DNA of 64,000 nucleotides from HGM04593 sp045654885 (GCA_045654885.1 JAZOOF010000011.1:1-64000), one strand, 5' to 3'. Shown: positions 26,156 to 35,133, counted from the first letter of the stretch. Notes: generated by a model from the sequence alone, not told the origin. Numbers and translations: made by a program.

Positions 26156-27280
26156 TTACATGGCCTCAAAAATGTATTTCTTGGCCAGATATGAATTGTA
26201 TCTTTTCTCAAATACTTGTGCTCGATGATATGCCATATAATCCAACCTTTTTTCGTTGATGAAATGCTCATTCAAACGGAATTGCGTTATATGTTCAATG
26301 ACATCATTTGATAGTACCCTTGATGGACAAATCGTACCATCGTTATTAAATGTTATATATCCTAGGTCGAATAAGGAGTCGGTATTTTTACTCAATAACA
26401 ATCCGTTATTTACATCAAATGCCTCCTCACGATTAGAATCTTTATATGGCTTAATATGACTTGCTATCAAAACCGGATGCGAAATACCCTCAAGCATACA
26501 CTTGGGTGTTTCGCTTTTATAGAAAGCAATACTCTCATCTTCTAATTCAGATTTATATACTCGCTGAAGATATGGATCACGAACATTCTTTCTTGTTTCA
26601 GAGTCATCACCAAAAAGTCTATCGGCATCGGTTTTAAAATACAACGCTCCATCATGAGATTTCAAATCGTCAAGTTTACTCAATAGATTCATTAGATGTC
26701 CTAATTGATTATACTTTCGTTCTATAAAGTCAATATCTACGACTCTTTGATATACGGCATCAAGTTCTTCTTTTGTTAAGTAACCTTTGGGATAATCATC
26801 TAAATCTACAGTCATTAAGGAAATAAGGGCACGTTTATCGATGCATCCAACCTCTTCAAGAGTCTTTAATAAGAATTTAATTTGACCATTTCCTTCAACA
26901 GATGGGCTAGTCATAGAATTTAGAAAATTGCCATAACTATATACTGTTTTTGAAAGTAAAGAGTACCTTTTTCTCTCTGTAACTGCTTGTATATAGAGTT
27001 TGGCCTCTGGAACATATCCATTAAGATAAGGTTTCAAAAATCCTATCTTTACCATTTGATTGATTCCTTTTCTTACGGATGCTCCACCAATTCCCGTTAT
27101 AAGTTGAACTTCATGTTGAAGTTTGTCATAAAATTCAGGAGAGTAGTTATTTATATCATGGGCATCAAAAAAGTTAATGCAGCAACGAAGAACATTGAGG
27201 AATTTGTCTCCATTCAAATCAGTCCAGGCTGCTGTATATGCCCAATAATCTTCGTATATTTGGTCTATCTTATATGCCAT
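26156..27280 (-). CDS. HNH-type restriction nuclease subunit 1
   Basis: A 374-residue protein with a helical N-terminal ~220 residues (probable DNA recognition) and a C-terminal HNH_2-like nuclease: LIASHIKPYKDS (~residue 272), AFDVNNGLLLSKNTDSLFDLGYI (~287-310). These are the conserved H-I-K-P, NGL and LFD-G elements of restriction HNH enzymes. It overlaps the adenine methyltransferase by 11 nt. With its paralogue and two methyltransferases of different chemistry, it points to a site that is asymmetric, with A modified on one strand and C on the other. Confidence 0.85.
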   Translation of the reverse strand: MAYKIDQIYEDYWAYTAAWTDLNGDKFLNVLRCCINFFDAHDINNYSPEFYDKLQHEVQLITGIGGASVRKGINQMVKIGFLKPYLNGYVPEAKLYIQAVTERKRYSLLSKTVYSYGNFLNSMTSPSVEGNGQIKFLLKTLEEVGCIDKRALISLMTVDLDDYPKGYLTKEELDAVYQRVVDIDFIERKYNQLGHLMNLLSKLDDLKSHDGALYFKTDADRLFGDDSETRKNVRDPYLQRVYKSELEDESIAFYKSETPKCMLEGISHPVLIASHIKPYKDSNREEAFDVNNGLLLSKNTDSLFDLGYITFNNDGTICPSRVLSNDVIEHITQFRLNEHFINEKRLDYMAYHRAQVFEKRYNSYLAKKYIFEAM

Positions 27281-28286
27281 ATGACTTGCTCCTTGCGATA
27301 AATAAATACTCTACATCTTTGTTTTTCTTCTCCTTGCCCGTAACCTTGTAAGCATACGGCATCTCATACACTTCTACCGAAGAAGCATATTTAGAAATGA
27401 TAGAAAACAACTCATCTTTTGTTGGTTTAGATCGGCTATTGTAACTAAGCATCCAATATTTGAATTTCGATAGAGAACTAAACAACTTGTTAAACTGCTC
27501 AACAATCGTCTTTCTATCCATAAAATTATTCTCAAATGGAACAGTTTGTCTGCCATTTATATATGAATCCAACAAACCATAAAAGCCGAAATAATCATTC
27601 ATGGTTCCTGCATAAGGTGGATCTAAATAGATTACATCAGCATCAATAGTCTTAATAGCTTCGAATACATCTAAATTATAGGCTATATTTTGTTTACCAT
27701 TAGAGAAAACAGAAGAGTTGTATTCATTCATGTTATCCTCAAAGTGAAAACGGAATGATTTATTGTGATATGAGCGAGGTCTCTTATAATGCTCATAGCT
27801 ATACTGCTCATCACGTAATTGGCATATCTTATCCCAACGAATTGTAAATCTGGAATAAGGCATTTTCCTAATCATCGCTCTTCTCATTAATATAAAAGCA
27901 AGAGCTCGCTTATATTCATTTTCAATTTGGAGAATATTCTTTCTGTACAAATCAAGTTGCATACATTCCTCTGGGAAATAGAACTTATTTGCGTAGTTCT
28001 CAAACATAAACCCTTCAAATGGCTCTCCTTGAAATATACAATCAACATCATCTTTGCCCAAAGTGACAATCTCATTCTCTATGAGTGATTTGCCAATGTA
28101 ATAGTTGATGGCCAAGATGTCATTGGTATATACCGTTAAACCTTTTTGTTTTGCAGCATATCCAACGGAACAACCACCACTGAACACATCAAGAATTGAT
28201 GTTGCATCTTTTGGTATCAGAGATATTATCCATGATACTATTTTTTCCTTGTTGCCGATATAATTTATTGTAGGATAACTCATCAT
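27270..28286 (-). CDS. DNA adenine-N6 methyltransferase (D12 class)
   Basis: A 338-residue alpha-type (Dam/D12) methyltransferase. The start PTINYIGNKEKIVSWI is the class signature, motif I is LDVFSGGCSVGY (~residue 33), and motif IV is DVIYLDPPYAGT (~residue 220, DPPY). Met codons at 28286 and 28283 are both possible; the first overlaps the stop of the upstream Dcm by 4 nt. It protects host DNA from the HNH nucleases encoded next. Confidence 0.93.
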   Translation of the reverse strand: MMSYPTINYIGNKEKIVSWIISLIPKDATSILDVFSGGCSVGYAAKQKGLTVYTNDILAINYYIGKSLIENEIVTLGKDDVDCIFQGEPFEGFMFENYANKFYFPEECMQLDLYRKNILQIENEYKRALAFILMRRAMIRKMPYSRFTIRWDKICQLRDEQYSYEHYKRPRSYHNKSFRFHFEDNMNEYNSSVFSNGKQNIAYNLDVFEAIKTIDADVIYLDPPYAGTMNDYFGFYGLLDSYINGRQTVPFENNFMDRKTIVEQFNKLFSSLSKFKYWMLSYNSRSKPTKDELFSIISKYASSVEVYEMPYAYKVTGKEKKNKDVEYLFIARSKSYGI

Positions 28287-29284
28287 AGCATAGTTTTAAC
28301 TGCATCAGCGATAGATTTTGCAAGAAGTGGAGGTACGGAATTACCAACCATTTGTTGTTGTAAAATCTTACTACCCAAGAACTCGAAAGAATCAGGATAG
28401 GTCTGAATAGCAGCCAATTCACGTACAGTCAAAGCACGATTTTGAGAATAATGAAAAACCTTTCGCATATCCCCTGTAATACAGATAGACGGTTTTGTGC
28501 TATCGTAGCGAATGTACTTCCTAATATCTCCTTTTTGCGGGCGAATTTCTTCTGGGATGTCATCACGACCACCTCCATCTTTCACATATGACATCTTTTC
28601 AATCATCTGTTGTGAATGAACCATAGCCTCGTGGTTGACGATATCAGAAGATTCTCCGCTTTCCAATGCCGGGTATTTACCTATAGCATCTTTAATGGTA
28701 GGTGCTGGCTTCGTTGATTTTGCGGGAAATGCAATTTCATAATTTGGATCATCCGTCTTTTTCCCAATGAATAACACTCTATAACGATTCTGTGGAACTC
28801 CATAATCTGAGGCACAAACAACTTTAGCTTCTACAACATATCCTAGACTCTTGAAACATTCAATAATTTCGTGACGAGTCTGACCATTAAGTCTGGTATA
28901 TAGTCGAGCCACATTCTCCATTACAAAACATGTTGGAGATACAATTTTTACTATGCGCACAAACTCTTGAAATAGATGGTTTCTCGGGTCGTCTATAAAC
29001 TTACGCCCAATATTACCAGCCATACTAAATCCTTGACATGGAGGTCCTCCGATGATAACATCAACCTTTCTTTTGCCAATAATTTTCTTTATCTCTGTTT
29101 CTGTTAAATCTGCTATATCACATTCCAGAAGTTTATGTGATGGGAAATTATGTCTGTAAGTCTCACAGATGCCATGATTGAACTCCACAGAAAATATATT
29201 CTCGAAATTAGCATTGTCAAATCCTAACGAGAACCCACCTGAACCAGAGAATAAATCTATATATGTATATTTCCTTCTTGCCAT
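28283..29284 (-). CDS. DNA (cytosine-5) methyltransferase 2, first gene of the restriction-modification operon
   Basis: A 333-residue C5 methyltransferase with classical motifs: DLFSGSGGFSLGF (residues 10-22), GGPPCQGFS with catalytic Cys 83, VMENV (motif VI) and QQMVGNSVPPLLAKSIADAV (motifs IX-X). The target recognition region is short. It opens the minus operon ending at the helicase. Its ATG is 5 bp from the left 19-bp inverted repeat of an invertible segment, so its expression probably depends on the orientation of that segment. AT-rich like the rest of the island. Confidence 0.95.
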   Translation of the reverse strand: MARRKYTYIDLFSGSGGFSLGFDNANFENIFSVEFNHGICETYRHNFPSHKLLECDIADLTETEIKKIIGKRKVDVIIGGPPCQGFSMAGNIGRKFIDDPRNHLFQEFVRIVKIVSPTCFVMENVARLYTRLNGQTRHEIIECFKSLGYVVEAKVVCASDYGVPQNRYRVLFIGKKTDDPNYEIAFPAKSTKPAPTIKDAIGKYPALESGESSDIVNHEAMVHSQQMIEKMSYVKDGGGRDDIPEEIRPQKGDIRKYIRYDSTKPSICITGDMRKVFHYSQNRALTVRELAAIQTYPDSFEFLGSKILQQQMVGNSVPPLLAKSIADAVKTML

Positions 29285-29288
29285 ATTT

Positions 29289-29479
29289 TCTCTATGTAAG
29301 AGATACTACGGCAGACGGAACTCGTTGATTATTAGATGAAATTCAGTTTTGATTCTCTGTTTTTGCTAAACAATCACACACAATTATATGGCTGTCAGCC
29401 TTTTTATTGGCTCTAAAATGGTGTAAGTTGCTTTATTTTGCGTAATTTTGCAGTAAATTAAGTATCTCTTACATAGAGA
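29289..29479. promoter_or_regulatory. Candidate invertible promoter (inverton) upstream of the restriction-modification operon
   Basis: Perfect 19-bp inverted repeats TCTCTATGTAAGAGATACT (29289-29307) and its reverse complement (29461-29479) enclose 153 bp. Inside, on plus, is TAATTTTG at 29443-29450, an exact -7 match, pointing away from the methyltransferase at 29284; no CAAAnnTA (minus-strand -7) was found inside. Inversion would place the box at about 29318-29325 on minus, with a start near 29312 and a ~28-nt leader to the ATG. A tyrosine recombinase gene ends at 29513. The sequenced orientation therefore looks OFF. Confidence 0.8.
29443..29450 (+). promoter_or_regulatory. Promoter -7 box inside the invertible segment
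   Basis: TAATTTTG matches TAnnTTTG. The expected start, near 29456, falls just inside the right inverted repeat. No TTTG at the usual 19-21 nt spacing upstream; CTTTATTTTG lies directly in front. Upstream, GGCT-GTC-AGCC followed by TTTTT (29391-29406) resembles a small terminator that would insulate the promoter. Confidence 0.6.
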
Positions 29480-29512
29480 TTTCACTTTTCCTAAACACTT
29501 CCCCACTCTTTT

Positions 29513-30715
29513 TTACAAATCCTTCAAAATCTGTGCGTTGGCGCGGTCTACCACTGTGGTGTCGAGCGATGCAAGGTAGATTTGCGTTGTCATTTCGCTG
29601 TCGTGGCCCATGCCTTCGCTTATTACGGATATGGGTATATTCTTGCTCTTGGCTGCGCTTGCCCAGGAGTGGCGGGCTACGTACATGGTGAGTTGAACAG
29701 GTATGGCGGCGAGGGCAGCTATTTTCTTAAGGCAGTAGTTTACACGGTGCAGCATTGTCTGGTATTGGGCGCGCTCGGCGTTGCCGGGCGAGGTGATTAT
29801 TGGCAAGAGGTACGGGCTGTCGGTCGGTGTTCCGTACTTTTTCACAATCTCTTGCATACATTTTTCCCAACGGATGAGGAGCTGCTGTCCGGTCTTGCGG
29901 CGGCGGTAGGTGAGCACACCGTTTGCAAGGTCGCGTTTTCTCAGATATGCCATGTCTATGAATGACATTCCGCGGGTGTAGAACGAGAATAGGAACATGT
30001 CGCGGGCAAACTCCAACGACGGTTGCATGGTGAGGTCGAGGTTCTTTATCTGCTTAATTGCCTTCAAAGGGATTGCGCGTTTCACGGTCTTGTCGACACC
30101 TGTGTATACTTGCTTGAATGGGTTGCGGTTTACTGTCACCCCCTTTTCAACGGCACGGTTATAGACTGCGCGGAGTATGCGCATGTAGAACGATGTGCTG
30201 TTTCTTGCAAGGCCTCTGTTACGCAAATGCGCCTCGTAGGTGAGCATCATATCGGCATCAATCTCTTCCACAGGTATGTCCTTTCCATCGCGGAACTGCA
30301 TGAAACTGCGGAGTGTTGCGCGGTAGGTCTCACTGGTGCGCTGTTTGCCCAGCTGCTGCAACCGGGCAATGGTGCCTTGCATGAAGTTGAAGAGTGAATA
30401 CTCCTTTGCCGACTGCTTGAATGTAGCGATGATGTCGTCGGCCGTGTATCGCTGCTGGCGGTTATCGAGTTGGTTTACTATGGAACGCAACAGTTTCAAG
30501 TCCCAATCAATGCGCTCGCCTGTTGTTTTGAGATAATTGCGACGCTCGCTGTCGCAGCCTGCTGTTTGGATGGATTTGCCATCCCACTCGTTTGAAAAGA
30601 TGTGGTAGTCGGTTGTCAACTGACGCACTACACGGTTATGGATTATCTGAAAATAGATTACTCCCTGCTTGGCATCCACAGTCGATGCCCTGAACATTGC
30701 TTTTACACTTGCCAT
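29513..30715 (-). CDS. Tyrosine recombinase, Bacteroidetes integrase/invertase type
   Basis: A 400-residue tyrosine recombinase. The N-terminal arm-type domain and SAM-like core-binding domain (ETYRATLRSFMQFRDGKD...YEAHLRNRGLARNSTSFYMRILRAVYNRAV) are followed by the catalytic domain: Arg in FYTRGMSFIDMAYL, Lys in RRKTGQ, YVARHSWAS (box II, with the first His replaced by Tyr as in many Bacteroidetes members), GHDSEMTTQIYL with the Tyr nucleophile. I start at MASVKAMFRAS (30715); 15 more codons are open upstream. Its G+C resembles core genes rather than the AT-rich island. Its end is 34 bp from the invertible segment, so DNA inversion of that segment is its likely job. Confidence 0.88.
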   Translation of the reverse strand: MASVKAMFRASTVDAKQGVIYFQIIHNRVVRQLTTDYHIFSNEWDGKSIQTAGCDSERRNYLKTTGERIDWDLKLLRSIVNQLDNRQQRYTADDIIATFKQSAKEYSLFNFMQGTIARLQQLGKQRTSETYRATLRSFMQFRDGKDIPVEEIDADMMLTYEAHLRNRGLARNSTSFYMRILRAVYNRAVEKGVTVNRNPFKQVYTGVDKTVKRAIPLKAIKQIKNLDLTMQPSLEFARDMFLFSFYTRGMSFIDMAYLRKRDLANGVLTYRRRKTGQQLLIRWEKCMQEIVKKYGTPTDSPYLLPIITSPGNAERAQYQTMLHRVNYCLKKIAALAAIPVQLTMYVARHSWASAAKSKNIPISVISEGMGHDSEMTTQIYLASLDTTVVDRANAQILKDL

Positions 30716-31126
30716 TTTTGTATATGTTTTTAAATTTCTACAAAAATGCGCCTTGTTCAAGGCTTAGTGTTTGCTATTTTGACAGAAAAGAATTGCCTGT
30801 TTTTATTTAACGTGAGTTCGATATAAGCTAAATCAAATCGCGAACTTGTCATTCTATATTTGCTGAAAGACAAACTATGTGGGAAAAGGCGGACACTGCA
30901 TTGCCGTGTCCATATAGGTTATTTTCCGCGGTTTTTGGGCGGGCAGCCCCCGCCCCTACAGGTGTTGTCATGGGCGAGGACATCGGTTCGGTGGCGGTGG
31001 CGAAGAGCACACGGACACGCATGCGTAATTTGTCATGTCGGCCGTAGTGGAGGCATCCCGTATATCCTTGTTGGAGATTCCTCGTCGCTTCGCTCTGTCG
31101 GAGTGAGATATCCGGGTAAAAACAGG
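30716..31126. other. Spacer with dispersed repeats, no gene
   Basis: About 410 bp between the recombinase and atpG. It carries the AACGTGAGTTCGATATAAG end sequence (30808-30849, see MITE entry) and a GTCATGTCGGCCGTAGTGG repeat with a GAGATTCCTCGTCGCTTCGC stretch (31034-31115). Frames crossing it are not coding. Confidence 0.55.
30808..30849 (+). repeat. Solo end of a MITE-like element
   Basis: TAACGTGAGTTCGATATAAG followed by CTAAATCAAATCGCGAAC. It is nearly identical to the reverse complement of the right end of the element at 44183-44473 and shares the first 20 nt with its left end. The matching far end is not visible before atpG. Confidence 0.6.
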
Positions 31127-31984
31127 CTATCTGTTTGCGCCGGACATGATGTCGAGAAGTTCGTTGGTGATGGCCTGCTGGCGACCTTTGTTGTATTCGA
31201 GTGTGAGTTGCGAAATCAAATCGGTTGCATTGTCGGTTGCTATCTGCATTGCAAGTACACGCGCGGCATGTTCGGCAGCAACAGCATCGAGCAGTGCCAT
31301 GAACAGCTGCACCTCAACGACCTTGGGCACAAGGGCAGCAAGCAACTCCTCGCGCCCGGGCTCTACTATGTAGTCGACTGTGGGTGCAGAATCGTTTTCA
31401 GCCGGTTTTAGCTCAACAGGCAACAACACCTCGCCTACAGGTTCCTGCTTTGCCGCAGATTTAAAGTGGGAGTACACCACCTCCACCCTGTCTATTGCGC
31501 CAGTGCGGAAACGTTCAATAAGTTCGCGCGCCACAACAGCAATGTCATTGTATTTTGGTGCCGAGGATTGCGGCATGAGCTCCTCGCGTGGCGTATAGCC
31601 AAGCTTGCGGACTGCATCGTGCATCTTCTTTCCAACGGTGTAGACCTCGACCTCGGCATCTGAAGCCTTGTAACCATCGAGCACGGCACGTGTTTTATTT
31701 ATTATATTAGCATTGAATGTTCCGCAGAGGCCGGTATCGGAAGCCACTGCTATGACAATAACCTTTTTGCAGTCGCGCACGGCTGCAAGTTCTGTTGTAA
31801 ACCCGGCAGATGAGGAAAGGAACGAGGCAAGCAGGCCATGGAGCCTGTCGCTGTAGTGCGACATGCCCTCAATGGCTGTTTGAGCACGGCGCAGTTTGGC
31901 CGCAGAGACAAGTTTCATTGCCGCTGTAATCTTCTGCGTACTTTTTACCGACGCTATTCTGTCCCTTACTTCTCTCAGGTTCAT
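31127..31984 (-). CDS. atpG: ATP synthase gamma subunit
   Basis: A 285-residue F1 gamma subunit, the central rotor shaft. The N-terminal helix (MNLREVRDRIASVKSTQKIT) and C-terminal helix (ATDLISQLTLEYNKGRQQAI) are the conserved coiled pair that turns inside the alpha3beta3 ring. GLCGTFNANI is the usual central motif. It is the last gene of the atp operon and is separated from atpA by 151 bp with repeat sequences. Confidence 0.97.
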   Translation of the reverse strand: MNLREVRDRIASVKSTQKITAAMKLVSAAKLRRAQTAIEGMSHYSDRLHGLLASFLSSSAGFTTELAAVRDCKKVIVIAVASDTGLCGTFNANIINKTRAVLDGYKASDAEVEVYTVGKKMHDAVRKLGYTPREELMPQSSAPKYNDIAVVARELIERFRTGAIDRVEVVYSHFKSAAKQEPVGEVLLPVELKPAENDSAPTVDYIVEPGREELLAALVPKVVEVQLFMALLDAVAAEHAARVLAMQIATDNATDLISQLTLEYNKGRQQAITNELLDIMSGANR

Positions 31985-32006
31985 TGTTTGTTACTATTTT
32001 AGTATA

Positions 32007-32051
32007 CCCCCTCCGCAACTCCGTTGCTCGTCCCCCTAAAACAGAGGGACA
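32007..32051. repeat. CCCCTCC hairpin repeat, copy 1
   Basis: CCCCTCCG...CCCCCTAAAACAGAGGGA. Related copies at 36612-36650 and 50281-50322 share the CCCCTCCG start and the CCTnAAA(n)AGnGGAGG hairpin. A nearby segment (32080-32120) also has GATACTTCGCTACGCTCAGT, similar to 44523-44550. Confidence 0.5.
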
Positions 32052-32135
32052 ATATTATTCCCTTTTAAAGACAAGAGTTGCCAAAAGCAGAGATACTTCG
32101 CTACGCTCAGTATGACACCTTAGTATAGTTTATTT

Positions 32136-33713
32136 TCACTTTATCGATGCTACCACATCGGCAGCGGCAGCGGTCATCAGTTTCTCGACATCTGCATTCA
32201 GCTGTCCGGCCGAGAGCACATCGAGCACGCTCTCCCTGTACTTTGAACGCAGCACGTCGAGGAAAAGTTTCTCAAATTCGGGCACCTTGTCAACGGCTAT
32301 GCCTTGCAGCAGGTTCTTTGTTCCGCAGTAAAGCAGTGCCACCTGTTCGCCCACCGGCATTGGCGAGTATTGCGGCTGCACCAGCAGGGCATTTGTGCGG
32401 CGACCGCGCTCTATGACCATCATTGTAACGGCATCGACATCGGTACCGAACTTGGCAAAAGCCTCCAGTTCGCGATACTGTGCCTGGTCAATCTTCAATG
32501 TTCCGGCAACGCTCTTCATGGATTTTATCTGCGCGTTACCGCCGACACGCGACACCGAAATGCCCACATTCACAGCCGGGCGGAAGCCACGGTTGAAGAG
32601 GTCGCTCTCAAGGTATATCTGTCCGTCGGTGATTGAGATTACGTTGGTGGGGATATATGCCGACACATCGCCCGCCTGTGTCTCGATGATGGGGAGCGCT
32701 GTGAGTGAACCGCCACCCTTAACCTTGCCAACAAGGCTTGGCGGCAGGTCGTTCATCTGCTCGGCAACCTCCTGCTGGTTTATTATTCTTGCAGCACGCT
32801 CAAGCAGACGCGAGTGCAGGTAGAATACATCGCCGGGATAGGCCTCGCGGCCCGACGGACGGCGCAGAATGAGCGACACCTCGCGGTATGCCACTGCCTG
32901 TTTGGAGAGGTCATCAAACACAACCAGCGCATGGCGGCCGGTGTCGCGGAAATACTCGCCTATTGCAGCACCCGCCATTGGCGCATAGTACTGCAGTGCA
33001 GCAGTGTCGGCAGCCGTTGCAGCAACAACAACGGTATAGTCCATTGCGCCATGTGTGCGCAGGGTGTTGACTATTGAGGCCACGGTTGAGCCCTTCTGTC
33101 CAATGGCAACATATATGCAATAGACAGGTTTGCCGGCCTCGTAGCCTGCGCGTTGGTTGAGTATGGTGTCAATGGCAACAGCGGTCTTGCCCGTCTGGCG
33201 GTCGCCGATGATGAGCTCGCGCTGGCCGCGGCCTATGGGAATCATTGAGTCGATGGACTTGAGTCCAGTCTGCAACGGTTCGGTCACCGGCTGACGGAAA
33301 ATCACACCCGGAGCCTTGCGGTCGAGCGGCATCTCGCACTTCTCGCCCTCAATGTCACCCTTGCCGTCGAGCGGCTCGCCAAGCGGGGTGATGACACGGC
33401 CAAGCATGGCATCACACACATCAATGGATGCAATGCGGCGTGTGCGCCTCACGGTCATGCCCTCCTTTATCTTATCGGTAGGGCCAAGCAACACAGCACC
33501 GACGTTGTCCTCCTCCAGGTTCATGACAATGGCCTTTACGCCGTTGTCGAACTCGAGCAACTCCTCGGCCTCGGCATTGTACAGCCCATATATGCGCACA
33601 ACGCCATCGCTCACCTGGAGAACGGTTCCCACCTCCTCATACTCCATCCTGCTCTTCAAGCCACGCAGCTGTTCAAGCAACACACTCGACACCTCACTCG
33701 GTTTAATATTCAT
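32136..33713 (-). CDS. atpA: ATP synthase alpha subunit
   Basis: A 525-residue F1 alpha subunit (regulatory nucleotide-binding). Walker A GDRQTGKTAVA, DDLSKQAVAYR, and the ISVSRVGGNAQ segment are visible. Length is typical. It is adjacent to atpH (1-nt overlap), consistent with a single transcript. Confidence 0.98.
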   Translation of the reverse strand: MNIKPSEVSSVLLEQLRGLKSRMEYEEVGTVLQVSDGVVRIYGLYNAEAEELLEFDNGVKAIVMNLEEDNVGAVLLGPTDKIKEGMTVRRTRRIASIDVCDAMLGRVITPLGEPLDGKGDIEGEKCEMPLDRKAPGVIFRQPVTEPLQTGLKSIDSMIPIGRGQRELIIGDRQTGKTAVAIDTILNQRAGYEAGKPVYCIYVAIGQKGSTVASIVNTLRTHGAMDYTVVVAATAADTAALQYYAPMAGAAIGEYFRDTGRHALVVFDDLSKQAVAYREVSLILRRPSGREAYPGDVFYLHSRLLERAARIINQQEVAEQMNDLPPSLVGKVKGGGSLTALPIIETQAGDVSAYIPTNVISITDGQIYLESDLFNRGFRPAVNVGISVSRVGGNAQIKSMKSVAGTLKIDQAQYRELEAFAKFGTDVDAVTMMVIERGRRTNALLVQPQYSPMPVGEQVALLYCGTKNLLQGIAVDKVPEFEKLFLDVLRSKYRESVLDVLSAGQLNADVEKLMTAAAADVVASIK

Positions 33714-34258
33714 TAGACTAACTTTCTGTTTTGTTTTACAAATTCAGTTTCAATATCGCGCAACTGCCGCCTGATGCTTGCATCGAGGCGGTGCGTCTCG
33801 GTTTCGTAGATGAAGCCGCCCACAATATCCCCATCGACAATATTCTGCAACTCGACCGTGGCACCGGCGGGAGCAAATTCCGCCGCCACCCTATCGCAGA
33901 ACTCCTCGCCTAAAGGCTCGGCTGTGGTGAAACGCACGGCAACAATGTTCTTTGCCTTGCGGTAGAGCGACACGTAGCAATGGGCAATGAAAATGAGTAG
34001 CGACTCGCGCTCCTCGTCAACCACAAGACGCATGAAATCCTCGTACACCGCAGAGCTGTCGACAGCCGAACAGAGCAGCCTCACGCGCTCATCTTTCGAC
34101 AGCGTGGGAGCAGCAAGCATTGCAGCAAGTTCCTTAACCTGTTGCAATGTAGCCATCAGCTGCAACATGTTACGGTAAATTGCATCCTCAACGCCCTGCT
34201 CTTTTGCATAGGCAAAAAGAGCCTTGGCATAACGCATTGAAACTACTCCTGTATTCAT
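33713..34258 (-). CDS. atpH: ATP synthase delta subunit
   Basis: A 181-residue F1 delta (OSCP-like) stator subunit. Begins MNTGVVSMRYAKALFAYAKE, with the C-terminal DGDIVGGFIYETETHRLDASI block typical of the family. It connects the b-subunit stalk to the top of F1. Directly follows atpF (34259) without a gap. Confidence 0.95.
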   Translation of the reverse strand: MNTGVVSMRYAKALFAYAKEQGVEDAIYRNMLQLMATLQQVKELAAMLAAPTLSKDERVRLLCSAVDSSAVYEDFMRLVVDEERESLLIFIAHCYVSLYRKAKNIVAVRFTTAEPLGEEFCDRVAAEFAPAGATVELQNIVDGDIVGGFIYETETHRLDASIRRQLRDIETEFVKQNRKLV

Positions 34259-34771
34259 TTACTTCCCGTTTGCCTTCTGTTGACTCCTTGCCTCGTCGAC
34301 AAGCCTCTCCACATACTGCTGTTGATGTTCCTCGCCGGCAAGTTCGCGACGCAGAATTTTCTCGGCAACAGCTACGGCAACTTTTGCAGCCTCCTCGCGC
34401 ACAGCATTCATTGCATCCTCGCGTTGTTGCTCAATCTCCCGTTTGGCGGCTGCAATAATCCTTTCGGTCTCGGCATCGGCCTTTTCGCGTGCCTCCTTAA
34501 TTATCTGCTCCCTTGCGGCCGTTGCTTCGCGCAGAATCTCAAGCTGCTTCCGGCGCGCCTCCTCAATCAGACCATTGCACTGCTGCTCGATATCCGCAAT
34601 CTTTTCATTGGCTTCCTTTGCTCCTTTCAGTGCCTCGTCAATGTACTGTTTGCGGGCATCAATCATCGAGGTGATGATTGGGAAGCCATACTTGTAGAGC
34701 ACATAGAACACCACTCCGAATGCCAAAAGCATCCAGAACAGCAGACCGGCATCGGGCAATAACAGTGACAT
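34259..34771 (-). CDS. atpF: ATP synthase b subunit
   Basis: A 170-residue F0 b subunit: one N-terminal membrane helix (GLLFWMLLAFGVVFYVLY) and a long, highly charged coiled coil forming the peripheral stalk (AKEANEKIADIEQQCNGLIE onward). Placed between atpE and atpH as in other Bacteroidales. Confidence 0.95.
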   Translation of the reverse strand: MSLLLPDAGLLFWMLLAFGVVFYVLYKYGFPIITSMIDARKQYIDEALKGAKEANEKIADIEQQCNGLIEEARRKQLEILREATAAREQIIKEAREKADAETERIIAAAKREIEQQREDAMNAVREEAAKVAVAVAEKILRRELAGEEHQQQYVERLVDEARSQQKANGK

Positions 34772-34792
34772 CCTTGAATAGATTTTATTCCG

Positions 34793-35056
34793 TTACACAA
34801 AGAGCACCAGGAAGCAAACCACGATGGCGAACATTGCCACACCCTCAATGAGGGCTGCAGCAAGAATCATACCCGAGCGGATGTCACCGGCAGCCTCGGG
34901 CTGACGTGCGATAGACTCGAGCGCCGTACAACCGATGCGGCTGATACCCATCGCAGCAGCAAAAACTGCGGCAGCGGCAGCAAATGCAGCACCCAGGTTT
35001 GCCAATGAAGCACCTGTGATAGCATCAAGTAAAATAGTCATAAACATAGTTTCCAA
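34793..35056 (-). CDS. atpE: ATP synthase c subunit
   Basis: An 87-residue F0 c subunit with two membrane helices (GAAFAAAAAVFAAAMGISRI; LAAALIEGVAMFAIVVCFLV) joined by the polar loop ESIARQPEA. The ion-carrying carboxylate is Glu 71 in LIEGVAMF. It is followed by Gly, not Ser/Thr, so proton rather than sodium coupling is expected. The start could also be one of the Met codons at positions 4 or 6. Confidence 0.95.
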   Translation of the reverse strand: METMFMTILLDAITGASLANLGAAFAAAAAVFAAAMGISRIGCTALESIARQPEAAGDIRSGMILAAALIEGVAMFAIVVCFLVLFV

Positions 35057-35133
35057 TATTTAAAGGTTAATAATTATCTCATTCCTGCTCTCAGCATGAC
35101 AGGTACGCGCAGGCCAACTGCCATATTACACCG

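Noticed and set aside
29289..29479. Attachment sites (attL/attR) of an integrated island
   Set aside because: The repeats are inverted and 153 bp apart, not direct repeats flanking the island; they fit inversion, not excision.
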